Counted from the first letter of the stretch, positions 17,524 through 26,609 are shown. The stretch is DNA of 64,000 nt from Saccharothrix sp. NRRL B-16314 (GCF_000716595.1 NZ_JNXC01000004.1:186001-250000), one strand, 5' to 3'. Program-made: numbers and translations. Notes: generated from the letters alone by a model not told the origin.

Positions 17524-18973
17524 GCCGCGGTCGCCGTGGACCAAGCGGCTGCCCCTGCGCACCCGGCTGGTCGCCGCGCAGGTCGTCATGCTCGCGGTGG
17601 TGTGCGCCATCATCGGCGTCGCGACCGGGTTCGCGTTGCGGGAGTTCCTGGTCGGGCAGTTGGACGACCAGCTGTTCGACTCCGCGGTGAAGGCGGACCA
17701 CGACCTGCGCCGGATGCCGGTGCCCGGTGGCCAGTGGCCGCCGAACCCGCTGGACACCCCCGGATTCCCGCCCGGGACGCTGCTGCTGATCAAGTTCAAG
17801 GGCGGGGCGACCGACGGTACCCGGCTGACACCGGGGCTCGGCCGGCCGGAGCCGCTGCCGGCCGAGGCACGGGCGCGGATCGAGTCCGTACCCGCCGACG
17901 GGAAGCCGCGCACCGTGTGGCTGAGCGAGGAACTGGGCGAGCACCGGCTGCTCTCGACCACGACCCCGTCCGGTCTGAGGTTCATCACCGGACTGCCGAT
18001 GGCCGACGTCGACAGCACCGTGTGGCGGATGGGGATGATCCTCGGCGGGGTGGCGCTGGCCGGGCTGATCGTGGTGAGCCTGGCCGGTGCGGTGATCGTC
18101 CGCCGCACGCTGCGCCCGCTGGAACGGGTCGCCGCGACCGCGAGCCGGGTCGCGGAGCTGCCGTTGCACGAGGGCGAGGTGGCGCTGGCCGAACGGGTGT
18201 CCGACCAGGACGCCGACCCCGACACCGAGGTGGGGCGGGTCGGGCTGGCGCTGAACCGGATGCTCGGGCACGTCGGCAGCGCGTTGCAGGCCCGGCACAC
18301 CAGCGAGACGAGGGTCAGGCAGTTCGTCGCGGACGCCGGCCACGAGCTGCGCACTCCCCTGGCCGCCATCCGCGGTTACGCCGAGCTGACCCGGCGCACG
18401 TCCGACGAGGTGCCGCCGCAGATCGGGCACGCCATGCGGCGGGTGGAGTCCGAGGCGGTGCGGATGACGTCGCTGGTCGAGGACCTGCTGCTGCTGGCGC
18501 GGCTGGACGCGGGGCGTCCGCTGGGGCGTGAGCCGGTGGACGTGTCGCGGTTGATCCTCGACACGGTCTCCGACGCCAGGATCGCCGGACCGGACCACGA
18601 GTGGCGGCTGGAGCTGCCGCCCGACGCGGTCCAGGTGACCGGTGACGCGCACAAACTGCACCAGGTGGTGGCGAACCTGCTGTCCAACGCTCGCACGCAC
18701 ACACCGCCCGGTACGACGGTCACGACCTCGCTGTCGACCGTGGGCGACGTGGTGGAGGTGTCGGTGACCGACGACGGTCCCGGCATCCCGCGGGAGTTGC
18801 AGGGTGAGGTGTTCGAGCGGTTCAGCCGGGGCGACACGTCCCGGTCGAGGGCCGCCGGGAGCACCGGGCTCGGCCTGTCGATCGTGGCCGCCGTCGTCGC
18901 GTCGCACGACGGTTCCGTGCGGCTCGACAGCGAACCCGGCCGGACCAGGTTCACGGTGCGCCTGCCGCGCTGA
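17501..18973 (+). CDS. Membrane sensor histidine kinase
   Basis: 490 residues: membrane helix 1 (about 24-46), an extracytoplasmic sensor region of about 130 residues rich in Pro, helix 2 (about 178-201), a HAMP domain, a dimerisation/phospho-acceptor domain with His281 in AGHELRTPLAAIRGYAE, and a HATPase domain with the N box (NLLSNARTHTP), DDGPGIP and GLGLSIV motifs. All catalytic motifs are intact. The ATG lies inside the end of the response regulator gene. The sensor domain is not one I recognise. The partner regulator is encoded directly upstream. Confidence 0.95.
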   Translation: MSSSPRSEPRSPWTKRLPLRTRLVAAQVVMLAVVCAIIGVATGFALREFLVGQLDDQLFDSAVKADHDLRRMPVPGGQWPPNPLDTPGFPPGTLLLIKFKGGATDGTRLTPGLGRPEPLPAEARARIESVPADGKPRTVWLSEELGEHRLLSTTTPSGLRFITGLPMADVDSTVWRMGMILGGVALAGLIVVSLAGAVIVRRTLRPLERVAATASRVAELPLHEGEVALAERVSDQDADPDTEVGRVGLALNRMLGHVGSALQARHTSETRVRQFVADAGHELRTPLAAIRGYAELTRRTSDEVPPQIGHAMRRVESEAVRMTSLVEDLLLLARLDAGRPLGREPVDVSRLILDTVSDARIAGPDHEWRLELPPDAVQVTGDAHKLHQVVANLLSNARTHTPPGTTVTTSLSTVGDVVEVSVTDDGPGIPRELQGEVFERFSRGDTSRSRAAGSTGLGLSIVAAVVASHDGSVRLDSEPGRTRFTVRLPR

Positions 18974-19023
18974 GCGCGCAAGGAGAAAAGGCGGAAGGAG
19001 GAAAGGGCGGCTATCGTCGCTGC

Positions 19024-19434
19024 GTGCCCGAACCGTTCGCCCGCGTGCTGCACGCGGCGCTCCCGCTCACGGTCGACGAGACGGCCTGGGGCGACGACGA
19101 GGTGCTCGTCCTGGCGGGCGTCGAGTGGAGCCTCGCGGTGAACTGCGCGTGGCGGATCGTCGGGGAACGCCTGCTGTTCGGCTGGGAGTCCATGGGTGTC
19201 GGCACGCTGCTGGCCCGCCTGGTAGGTCTGGACGTCGTGGCGTGCGAGGTCCAGTCGCCGTTCCTCCCGGTGGATCCGCGCTTCCTGATGTCCGACGGGA
19301 CCGCGGTGGAGCTGTTCTCGGCCCACCACCTCGAACCCTGGGTGATGACCGTCCGGGGAAGCACGTTCGTGGCGTCGCCGTCCGATGTGGAGTGGGTCCG
19401 GCACTGGTTCGGCGCGGAGGACCTGCCGCGCTGA
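19024..19434 (+). CDS. Small protein of unknown function between kinase and glycosyltransferases
   Basis: A 136-residue soluble protein (start GTG 19024, no strong ribosome site) without signal peptide or membrane helix. The sequence alternates beta-like stretches (DEVLVLAGVEWSLAVN, LVGLDVVACEVQ) and ends with AVELFSAHHLEPWVMTVRG. That ending loosely recalls small actinobacterial families with a paired-strand, E-P-W signature, but I cannot assign it to a family. It sits between the two-component system and the glycosyltransferase operon, and the 11-bp repeats for the latter lie just after its stop codon. Confidence 0.65.
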   Translation: MPEPFARVLHAALPLTVDETAWGDDEVLVLAGVEWSLAVNCAWRIVGERLLFGWESMGVGTLLARLVGLDVVACEVQSPFLPVDPRFLMSDGTAVELFSAHHLEPWVMTVRGSTFVASPSDVEWVRHWFGAEDLPR

Positions 19435-19446
19435 GCGCGGATCGCG

Positions 19447-19473
19447 CACAGCCGGCTCACAGGCAGGGCACAA
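19447..19473 (+). promoter_or_regulatory. CACAG direct repeats before the glycosyltransferase operon
   Basis: CACAG at 19447 and 19458 and CACAA at 19469 are spaced by exactly 11 bp, 35 bp before the ATG of the first GT39 gene. Flanking bases (GC or GCT before, G after) match the set at 16723-16749. This is the expected pattern for a binding site of the nearby OmpR-type regulator. Confidence 0.6.
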
Positions 19474-19507
19474 GGACCGCCCAGGCTCCGCGGACACGCT
19501 CGACCCC

Positions 19508-21304
19508 ATGCGAGCGCGACTACCCCTGTTGCTGTTGTTGGCCGGGACGGCGGTGCTGTACCTGTGGCGGTTGGGCGATTCCGGCTGGGCCAACGCCTAC
19601 TACTCCGCCGCCGCCCAGGCCGGCGCCGAGAGCTGGTCGGCGTGGTTCTTCGGCGCGTCCGACCCGGCGGGCGCCATCACCGTCGACAAGACACCCGCGG
19701 CGACCTGGGTCATGGGGTTGTCCGCCCGGCTGTTCGGGGTCAACGCCTGGAGCATCCTGGTACCGCAGGCGCTCATGGGCGTGGCCGCTGTGTGGCTGCT
19801 CTACGCCACCGTGCGCCGGACGGCCGGTGAAGCCGCCGGTCTGCTCGCGGGCGCCGTGCTGGCGTTGACGCCGGTCGCGGTGCTGATGTTCCGGTTCAAC
19901 AACCCCGACGCGCTGATGGTCGTGCTGCTCGTCGCGGGCGCCTACTGCACGGTCCGGGCGACCGAGAAGGCTTCCGCGCGATGGCTGGTGGCGGCCGGGG
20001 TCGCCGTGGGGTTCGCGTTCCTGGCGAAGATGCTCCAGGCGTTCCTGGTGCTGCCCGCGTTCGGGTTGGTGTACCTGGCGTTCGCACCGGCCTCCCTGGC
20101 GCGCAAGGCGTGGCACCTGGGTGCGGCGCTCGGCGCGGTGATCGTCGCCGGCGGCTGGTGGGTGCTGGCGGTGGAACTGGTGCCCGCCGGCTCACGGCCG
20201 TACATCGGCGGATCGCAGTCGAACAGCGTGCTGGAGTTGGCGCTCGGCTACAACGGGCTCGGCCGGCTGACCGGCGACGAGGTCGGCAGCGTCGGCGGTG
20301 GGCGCGGGTGGGGTTCGAGCGGGTGGAGCCGGCTGCTCGGCGCGGAGATGGGCAATCAGATCGCGTGGCTGCTGCCGACCGCGCTGGTGCTGTCGGCCGC
20401 CGGGTGGTGGGCCGGCCGGAAGGGAGAACGGGTCGGGCTCGCGCTGTGGGGCGGCTGGCTCGTGGTCACCGCCGCGGTGTTCAGCTTCATGAACGGCATC
20501 ATCCACGCGTACTACACGGTGGCGCTGGCCCCGGCGGTCGGCGCGCTGATCGGCATCGGCGCGGTCGCGTTGTGGCGGCGACGGCAGGAACCCGTTGCGG
20601 CGGCGGCGTTGTCCGGCGCGTCGGCCGTGACGGCGCTCCAGTGCTACCTGCTGCTGCTGGACTGGTCCACCGCGCTGGCCGTCGTGGTGCTGGTCCTCGG
20701 TCTGCTGGCGGCGGTCGGGCTGTTCCTGGTCACGGTCGCGCCGGCGGTCGCGGTCGTGCCCGTCGCCCTGGTCGCCGCTCTGCTCGGACCCGGCGCGTAC
20801 TCCGTGGCCACCGCGGCGACACCCCACTCCGGCGCGATCCCCGCCGCCGGACCCTCCCGGACCGACCGGCAGGGTGGGCTGTTCCTCGCCGGACCGGGCG
20901 GCACCGTGACCAACGTCGGCGGGATGGGCGGCGGCATGGGTGGTCTGCTGCACGCGCCAACACCGGGTGAGGAACTGGTGCGGCTGCTGCGGGACAACGA
21001 CGGGTTCACCTGGGCAGCGGCGGTCGTCGGGTCGAACAACGCGGCCGGGTACCAGCTCGGCAGCGGCGAACCGGTGATGGCCGTCGGCGGGTTCAACGGC
21101 ACCGACCCCGCGCCCACCCTGGCCGGGTTCCAGGAACTGGTCCGAACCGGGCGGATCCACTACTTCCTCGGCGGCGCCGGTATGCCCGCCGAAACCGGCA
21201 GCGACGCGTCCGAGCGGATCGCCGAGTGGGTGGAAGCCACGTTCACCGCGACGACCGTCGACGACGTGACCGTCTACGACCTCACAGCGGGCGCACAGCC
21301 ATGA
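19508..21304 (+). CDS. GT39/ArnT-like membrane glycosyltransferase (YkcB-type), copy 1
   Basis: A 598-residue polytopic protein (about 11 membrane helices) of the PMT/ArnT superfamily, which uses polyprenyl-phosphate sugars to glycosylate acceptors outside the membrane. The first external loop has SGWANAYYSAAAQAGAESW and ITVDKTPAATW, hallmarks of the YkcB-type subgroup. A Gly-rich loop precedes a C-terminal extracytoplasmic domain of about 120 residues (EELVRLLRDNDGFTWAAAVV, GGFNGTDPAPTLAGF, GRIHYFLGG). The ATG at 19508 has no strong ribosome site. It overlaps the GT2-GtrA gene by 4 bp. The copy at 22554-24422 is a clear paralogue. Confidence 0.92.
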   Translation: MRARLPLLLLLAGTAVLYLWRLGDSGWANAYYSAAAQAGAESWSAWFFGASDPAGAITVDKTPAATWVMGLSARLFGVNAWSILVPQALMGVAAVWLLYATVRRTAGEAAGLLAGAVLALTPVAVLMFRFNNPDALMVVLLVAGAYCTVRATEKASARWLVAAGVAVGFAFLAKMLQAFLVLPAFGLVYLAFAPASLARKAWHLGAALGAVIVAGGWWVLAVELVPAGSRPYIGGSQSNSVLELALGYNGLGRLTGDEVGSVGGGRGWGSSGWSRLLGAEMGNQIAWLLPTALVLSAAGWWAGRKGERVGLALWGGWLVVTAAVFSFMNGIIHAYYTVALAPAVGALIGIGAVALWRRRQEPVAAAALSGASAVTALQCYLLLLDWSTALAVVVLVLGLLAAVGLFLVTVAPAVAVVPVALVAALLGPGAYSVATAATPHSGAIPAAGPSRTDRQGGLFLAGPGGTVTNVGGMGGGMGGLLHAPTPGEELVRLLRDNDGFTWAAAVVGSNNAAGYQLGSGEPVMAVGGFNGTDPAPTLAGFQELVRTGRIHYFLGGAGMPAETGSDASERIAEWVEATFTATTVDDVTVYDLTAGAQP

Positions 21305-22557
21305 CACACGAGCCGCCCAGCGACGCGCCCGAGGGTGACGTCATGACCTTCGCGACGCTCACGACGACCACCGTGCTCGACGTGGTGGTGCCCGTGTACA
21401 ACGAAGAGCGCGGCCTCGGGCCGTGCGTGCGCAAGCTGCACGCCGACCTGACGCGGACGTTCCCCTACACGTTCCGGATCACCATCGCGAACAACGCGAG
21501 CACCGACGGGACGCGCGCCGTCGCCGACGAGCTGGCCCGCGAACTGACCGGCGTGATCGCGGTGCACCTGGCCGAAAAAGGGCGCGGCCGGGCGCTCAAG
21601 GCGGTGTGGACCGCGTCGGACGCCGCCGTGCTGGCCTACATGGACGTCGACCTGTCCACCGACCTCGCCGCCCTCGCGCCGCTCGTGGCGTCGCTGATCT
21701 CCGGGCACTCCGACCTCGCGATCGGCAGCCGCCTGGCCCGCGGGGCGCGGGTCGTGCGCGGGCCGAAGCGCGAGTTCATCTCCCGTTGCTACAACCTGAT
21801 CCTGCGCGGCACGTTGGCGACCAGGTTCACCGACGCGCAGTGCGGGTTCAAAGCCATCCGGGCCGACGTCGCCCGCCGGCTGCTGCCCCACGTCGAGGAC
21901 ACCGGCTGGTTCTTCGACACCGAACTGCTGGTGCTCGCCGAACGTGCGGGCGCACGGATCCACGAGGTGCCGGTCGACTGGGTGGACGACCCGGACAGTC
22001 GGGTCGACATCGTGTCCACCGCCGTCGCCGACCTGAAGGGCGTCGCCCGGGTGGCGCGCGGCCTGGTGACCGGGCGGATCCCGATCGGCGAACTGCGCGT
22101 TCAGCTGGGGAGAGAACCGTTGGAGCCGCAGACACCGGGCGTGCCCGCCGGGTTGTTCAAGCAGCTGGTCCGGTTCGCCGCCGTCGGCGTGATCAGTACC
22201 GTCGCGTACCTCCTCCTGTTCGTGGTGCTGCGCGGCGCTCTGGGCGCGCAGGGAGCCAACCTCGTCGCCCTGCTGGTCACCGCCATCGCGAACACCGCCG
22301 CCAACCGCAGGTTCACGTTCGGTGTGCGCGGCAGGCGGGGCGCGGGTCGGCACCAGTTCGAAGGTCTGATCGTCTTCGCGTTGGGCCTGGCCCTCACCAG
22401 CGGCTCGCTCGCCGTGCTCCACCTCTTCTCCGCGCCCGGCGGCCCGGCCGAGCTGGTCGCGGTCGTCGGTGCCAACCTCCTCGCCACCGTGCTGCGCTTC
22501 CTGTTGCTGCGCAACTGGGTCTTCCGACCCCGCCGCACGGCGGAGGCCACCGGATGA
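21301..22557 (+). CDS. Bifunctional GT2 glycosyltransferase - GtrA membrane protein
   Basis: A 418-residue fusion. Residues about 24-260 are a GT2 polyprenyl-phosphate glycosyltransferase: VVVPVYNEE, NNASTDGT, the DVDLSTD metal-binding region, and DAQCGFKAIRAD. Residues about 280-410 are a GtrA domain with four membrane helices, a module linked to flipping polyprenyl-phosphate sugars. Together they would make, and perhaps translocate, the lipid-linked sugar used by the two flanking GT39 enzymes. ATG 21301 overlaps the previous stop by 4 bp and the stop at 22557 overlaps the next ATG by 4 bp, so all three genes are coupled. Confidence 0.94.
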   Translation: MTHEPPSDAPEGDVMTFATLTTTTVLDVVVPVYNEERGLGPCVRKLHADLTRTFPYTFRITIANNASTDGTRAVADELARELTGVIAVHLAEKGRGRALKAVWTASDAAVLAYMDVDLSTDLAALAPLVASLISGHSDLAIGSRLARGARVVRGPKREFISRCYNLILRGTLATRFTDAQCGFKAIRADVARRLLPHVEDTGWFFDTELLVLAERAGARIHEVPVDWVDDPDSRVDIVSTAVADLKGVARVARGLVTGRIPIGELRVQLGREPLEPQTPGVPAGLFKQLVRFAAVGVISTVAYLLLFVVLRGALGAQGANLVALLVTAIANTAANRRFTFGVRGRRGAGRHQFEGLIVFALGLALTSGSLAVLHLFSAPGGPAELVAVVGANLLATVLRFLLLRNWVFRPRRTAEATG

Positions 22558-24422
22558 CCACCCCGCCCCCGGCTCTCCCACCGAACTCGACTCCAGGGAC
22601 CTCCTCCATGACGACCGCCACCCTGACCGCACCCGCCTCCGACCCGGCCCCACCGCGGTCGGCCCGGAACTGGACCACGCCCGCGTTGGTCGTGTTGCTG
22701 GTGGGCACCGCGGTCCTCTACCTGTGGGACCTCACCGCCTCCGGTTGGGGCAACAGCTACTATGCCGCCGCCACCCAGGCCGGCGCGGAGAGCTGGACCG
22801 CCTGGTTGTTCGGCGGGCTCGACGCCGGTGGCGTCATCACCGTGGACAAGCCACCCGCCGCGCTGTGGGTGAGCGGTCTGTTCGCCCGGATCTTCGGGTT
22901 CTCCAGCTGGACCGTCCTGGCACCGCAAACCATCGAGGGTGTGTTGGCCGTGTGGTTGTTGTACGCCACGGTGAAGCGCACCTCCGGCGCGGTGGCCGGG
23001 TTGATGGCCGGGACGGCCCTCGCCCTCACACCGGTCGCCGTGCTGATGTTCCGGTTCAACCTCCCCGACGCGTTGCTGGTGCTGCTGATGGTCGCCGGCG
23101 CCTACTGCACGGTGCGGGCGCTGGAGAAGGCCTCCGGCTGGTGGCTCGCCCTCGCGGGCGTGGCGATCGGGTTCGCGTTCCTGGCCAAGATGGGGCAGGC
23201 CTTCCTGGTGCTGCCCGCCTTCACCGCCGCCTACCTGCTGGCCGCGCCCACGTCCCTGCCCAAGCGGTTCCTGCACCTGCTCGGCGCGGGACTCGCCGTC
23301 ACCGTGTCCGCGGGGTGGTTCATCGCCCTGGTGGAGCTGTGGCCGGCGGAATCACGCCCGTACATCGGCGGGTCTTCGACGGACTCGCTGTGGGAGTTGG
23401 CGATCGGCTACAACGGCCTGGGCCGGATCTTCGGCGGACGCGGTGGCGGTGGTGGCGGTGTGGTCGCGGGCGGTGGGAACGCACCGCTCGGCTTCGGCGG
23501 CGCGACCGGGGTCGACCGGTTGTTCGGCGCGAGCATGGGCGGCGAGATCTCGTGGCTGCTGCCCGCCGCGCTCATCGGCGTGGTGGCCGGGCTGTGGTTC
23601 ACCCGCCGCCGGCCGCGCACCGACCGGACCCGTGCGGCCCTGGTGCTGTGGGGGCTCTGGGTGCTGGGCAACGGGATCGTGTTCAGCTTCATGAGCGGCA
23701 TCACGCACCCCTACTACACGGTCGCCGTCGCGCCCGGTGTCGCCGCGCTGGTCGCCATCGCCGGTCGGGAGATGTGGCGCGGGCGCAACCACCTCCCGGT
23801 CCGCGTGGCGCTCGCGCTGATGGTCGCGGCGGCCGGCTTCTGGGGATTCGTGCTGCTGCAACGGTTCGAGGAGTGGCTGCCCGCGCTCCGCTGGACGGTC
23901 GTGGCGCTGACCGTGCCGGTGGCCACCGCCATCGTCATGGGCGCACGCCGGATGGCCGCGATGGCCCTGATCACCGCCGTGCTCGCCACCGCCGCCTTCG
24001 GCGTGGCCACCGCCGCCACGCCGCACGGCGGTTCGATCCCGATGTCCGGCCCCGCCCTGTACTCGGGCGAGTCGAACACCGCGAGCGGCCCGATGGACCG
24101 GACCCCGGACGAGGTCGTGGACCTGTTGCGGGACACCACCGGCACCTGGGCGGCGGCGACGGTGAGCGCGCAGGGCGCGGCGACCCTGGCCCTGGCGTCG
24201 GGCAAGGCCGTGATCGGCATCGGTGGCTGGAGCGGCGGCGACCCGGCGCCCACGCTCGCCGAATTCCGGCAGTACGTGGCCGACGGCCGGATCGGCTACT
24301 TCGTCTCCGGCGGCATGGGCGGGGGCGGCCCGCGAGGCGGCAACGACGAGATCGGCGAGTGGGTCGCCGCGAACTACGAGGCCCTGACGATCGGGGGGTC
24401 GACCGTCTACCGGCTTTCCTAG
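22554..24422 (+). CDS. GT39/ArnT-like membrane glycosyltransferase (YkcB-type), copy 2
   Basis: A 622-residue paralogue of the gene at 19508-21304 with the same order of features: SGWGNSYYAAATQAGAESW and ITVDKPPAALW in the first loop, FRFNLPDALLVLLM, a glycine-rich loop (a run of six Gly within residues 285-300), and a C-terminal extracytoplasmic domain (WAAATVSAQGAATLALASG, GGWSGGDPAPTLAEF). It carries a longer cytoplasmic N-terminal tail of about 40 residues, rich in Thr, Pro and Ser. ATG 22554 is preceded by GGAGG; an in-frame ATG at 22608 is possible. Two copies around one lipid-sugar synthase suggests two acceptors or a heteromeric enzyme, which is inference. Confidence 0.92.
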   Translation: MTTPPPALPPNSTPGTSSMTTATLTAPASDPAPPRSARNWTTPALVVLLVGTAVLYLWDLTASGWGNSYYAAATQAGAESWTAWLFGGLDAGGVITVDKPPAALWVSGLFARIFGFSSWTVLAPQTIEGVLAVWLLYATVKRTSGAVAGLMAGTALALTPVAVLMFRFNLPDALLVLLMVAGAYCTVRALEKASGWWLALAGVAIGFAFLAKMGQAFLVLPAFTAAYLLAAPTSLPKRFLHLLGAGLAVTVSAGWFIALVELWPAESRPYIGGSSTDSLWELAIGYNGLGRIFGGRGGGGGGVVAGGGNAPLGFGGATGVDRLFGASMGGEISWLLPAALIGVVAGLWFTRRRPRTDRTRAALVLWGLWVLGNGIVFSFMSGITHPYYTVAVAPGVAALVAIAGREMWRGRNHLPVRVALALMVAAAGFWGFVLLQRFEEWLPALRWTVVALTVPVATAIVMGARRMAAMALITAVLATAAFGVATAATPHGGSIPMSGPALYSGESNTASGPMDRTPDEVVDLLRDTTGTWAAATVSAQGAATLALASGKAVIGIGGWSGGDPAPTLAEFRQYVADGRIGYFVSGGMGGGGPRGGNDEIGEWVAANYEALTIGGSTVYRLS

Positions 24423-24435
24423 CGCGGCCCGGACG

Positions 24436-24474
24436 AGGCGGTGGACGAGCCGGCGGACGGCGCGTCCACCGCCT
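24436..24474. terminator. Hairpin between convergent genes
   Basis: Twelve-base perfect arms (AGGCGGTGGACG and its complement) enclose a 15-base loop in the 123-bp gap between the rightward GT39 gene and the leftward SGNH hydrolase gene. A bidirectional terminator fits the position. Confidence 0.65.
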
Positions 24475-24545
24475 CCGTCCACGATGGACCGAACAGTCGA
24501 GGACGAATGGGCCAGGTGGAGCAGTGAGCGGATCATGCCCCCACG

Positions 24546-25358
24546 TTAATCAAACGCGTGGTCGAGGTCATCACTCGGCCGGATGACATAGCGGGGTGGT
24601 TCCGGGTGACCGGCCCACGAGCGGTACATGATCGCGGCGGCGTGGGGCAGGAGGTCGCGGCCACGGCTCCAGAGCCACGGAATCCCCTTGAGCACCAACC
24701 AACCCACGTGGTGCAGCGGCGTCACCTTCAACCCTCCGGTGCACACCGGTGACACCCGGCCCGGCACCGCGCACCCCGACTCGGCCAGCCGTGCCGCGAA
24801 CGCCGCCGCCAACCGCCGATGGCCCACCTCCGACGGGTGCAGCCGGTCCACCGCCCACGTCTCCATCGAGTAGGCGCCGTCCATCAGGTCGAGGTCGACG
24901 CACGCGATGTCGTGCCGCCGCACGACCGCGTCGATGATGTCGTTCAGCTCGGAGATCCGCGCGCGCAACGCCCGCCGCAACGCCCCCGGCAGCCGGAACA
25001 CCCGGCTGTGGTCGTGGAAGCGCACCGTGACGACGGAAGACCCGGCCGACACCAGCGCGCCCACCACCGCGTCCAGGTCGACGTGCAGCCGCCTGCCGTC
25101 GAAGTCCGACCGCAACGTGTCGTTCATGCCCACCAGCAGCACCGCGGCGTCGGGCCGGAGGGGCAGCACCTTCGGCAGCTGCTCGTACCGCACGGACGCC
25201 ACCCGCGCACCGGTGAACGAGACGTTCAGGTAGCGCGCGTCCGCGAACGCCTCCGCGAGCAGCGGACCGACGCCACGCCACCCACCGGGCACGGGATCAC
25301 CCACGCCCACCGTCGTCGAATCACCCAGCACCACGAGGCTGCGCACCGTCTTGGCCAC
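24546..25358 (-). CDS. SGNH/GDSL-type hydrolase
   Basis: A 270-residue esterase-like protein of the SGNH superfamily. Block I is VVLGDSTTVGVGD (nucleophile Ser), block II has NVSFTGARV, block III is LLVGMNDTL (oxyanion Asn), and block V is DRLHPSEVGHRRLA (catalytic Asp and His), so all four blocks are intact. No signal peptide is visible, suggesting an intracellular role. The GTG at 25358 has GAGGG 10 bases upstream; a TTG at 25376 was not preferred. The substrate cannot be told; acetyl esters or lysophospholipids are usual for the family. Confidence 0.9.
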   Translation of the reverse strand: MAKTVRSLVVLGDSTTVGVGDPVPGGWRGVGPLLAEAFADARYLNVSFTGARVASVRYEQLPKVLPLRPDAAVLLVGMNDTLRSDFDGRRLHVDLDAVVGALVSAGSSVVTVRFHDHSRVFRLPGALRRALRARISELNDIIDAVVRRHDIACVDLDLMDGAYSMETWAVDRLHPSEVGHRRLAAAFAARLAESGCAVPGRVSPVCTGGLKVTPLHHVGWLVLKGIPWLWSRGRDLLPHAAAIMYRSWAGHPEPPRYVIRPSDDLDHAFD

Positions 25359-25409
25359 GTGGAGACCCTCGCGCAACGACGTGACGTGCCGAGAACGAAC
25401 AGCGGAACG

Positions 25410-26609
25410 CTACCGGAATGCCGGGTACAGCGGCAGTTCCGCGGCAGCCGACCCGTACCGCGACACGAGCGCCGAAACGACGGCCTCGGCGTGCGCCGCG
25501 ACGTGCGTGGCGCCCAACGCCAACGCGTCGTCCCGCAGTCGAACCCACCGCGCCGTCAGCACCATGCTGCGCGGCGGCGAGTCCAGCGGGCGGTGGCCGG
25601 ACGGCAACGACAGGTCGAGTCCGGGCAACCCGCGCCACGTCGCCAGCCACACCCACATCAGCTGGGATTCCAGCAGCCTCGGCAGGAACACCGAGTCGTC
25701 GTCCAGGTCCGGCCACACCGAGGACACCTCGGCCCGCCACGCCGCGACCATCGCCTCCGACATGCCGGCGGGCAGCCCGTAGGCGCACCAGCACGACGGG
25801 AACGGCACCCGCAGGCACGCGGCGTCGAACACGATGTCCCGCACGCACCCGCCCTCGAAGTCGAGGAACCGGACGCCCTTGCTGGTCACCAGGTGGTTGT
25901 CCGGGCACGACGTGGACGGGCTGAACGCACGCCGACGGGACGTGACGAACCCGCGCACCGACTGCTCGGCGAACAACCGCACCGAGTCCGGCGTGATCAC
26001 GTCCAACGACTCGAACAGCAGCGCGGGCAACCCGGCCAGCGCCGTGTGCACGTCGACCACGATCGGATCGGCGCAGCACTGGCTGCCCTGGCGGCGCATC
26101 AACGCGTCGAAGTCCGCGTCACGTCCGGCGGTCGTCGCGTGCAGCCGCCCCATGGCGTGCGCCCACGACAGCAGCCCGCGCTCGGCGGCACGCGCGTCGG
26201 AACCCAGCAGCTTCTCCGCCAGGCGCGGCGCCTTGCCCAGGTCTTCGAGCACCACGAGCCGCTTGGCGTTGTCCTGCGCGACCAGCTCCGGCGTGAGGCG
26301 TTCCTCGGACGGCAGCGCGGTGAGCAGCTTGTGGCTCACCACCTCGTGCGCGAACGGGTCGCGGTCGGCCACCCGCGACGGGTAGCGCTTCACCACCAGC
26401 GTGCGGGGCAGGGAGAACGGGGTGTGCGCCACGCGGACGCGTGCCACGACGGACCGGCCCGCGCCCCCGAGGTCTTCGGGGTCGGCCAGTCGAACCGGTG
26501 CGCCGAACCTGCCGCTCAACACCGATTCAGCCGCTGCCACGGCGGCGTCGAGCTCGGAGGGGGCAGCGTCGTCGATGTCCTGCGGGCCGGCGGTGATCTC
26601 CACACTCAT
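25410..26609 (-). CDS. APH-like phosphotransferase family protein with degenerate catalytic loop
   Basis: 399 residues with a kinase-like fold of the aminoglycoside phosphotransferase superfamily: a VVKRY strand in the N-lobe, then SPSTSCPDNHLVTSKGVRFLDFEGG where kinases of this group carry the HGD-x4-N catalytic loop and the metal-binding DFE. The DFE is kept, and PDN preserves the loop Asn region. The position I would expect to hold the catalytic Asp appears to be Ser or Thr, so activity is doubtful. ATG 26609 follows GGAGGAG closely. It has its own promoter region and no informative neighbours. Confidence 0.75.
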   Translation of the reverse strand: MSVEITAGPQDIDDAAPSELDAAVAAAESVLSGRFGAPVRLADPEDLGGAGRSVVARVRVAHTPFSLPRTLVVKRYPSRVADRDPFAHEVVSHKLLTALPSEERLTPELVAQDNAKRLVVLEDLGKAPRLAEKLLGSDARAAERGLLSWAHAMGRLHATTAGRDADFDALMRRQGSQCCADPIVVDVHTALAGLPALLFESLDVITPDSVRLFAEQSVRGFVTSRRRAFSPSTSCPDNHLVTSKGVRFLDFEGGCVRDIVFDAACLRVPFPSCWCAYGLPAGMSEAMVAAWRAEVSSVWPDLDDDSVFLPRLLESQLMWVWLATWRGLPGLDLSLPSGHRPLDSPPRSMVLTARWVRLRDDALALGATHVAAHAEAVVSALVSRYGSAAAELPLYPAFR

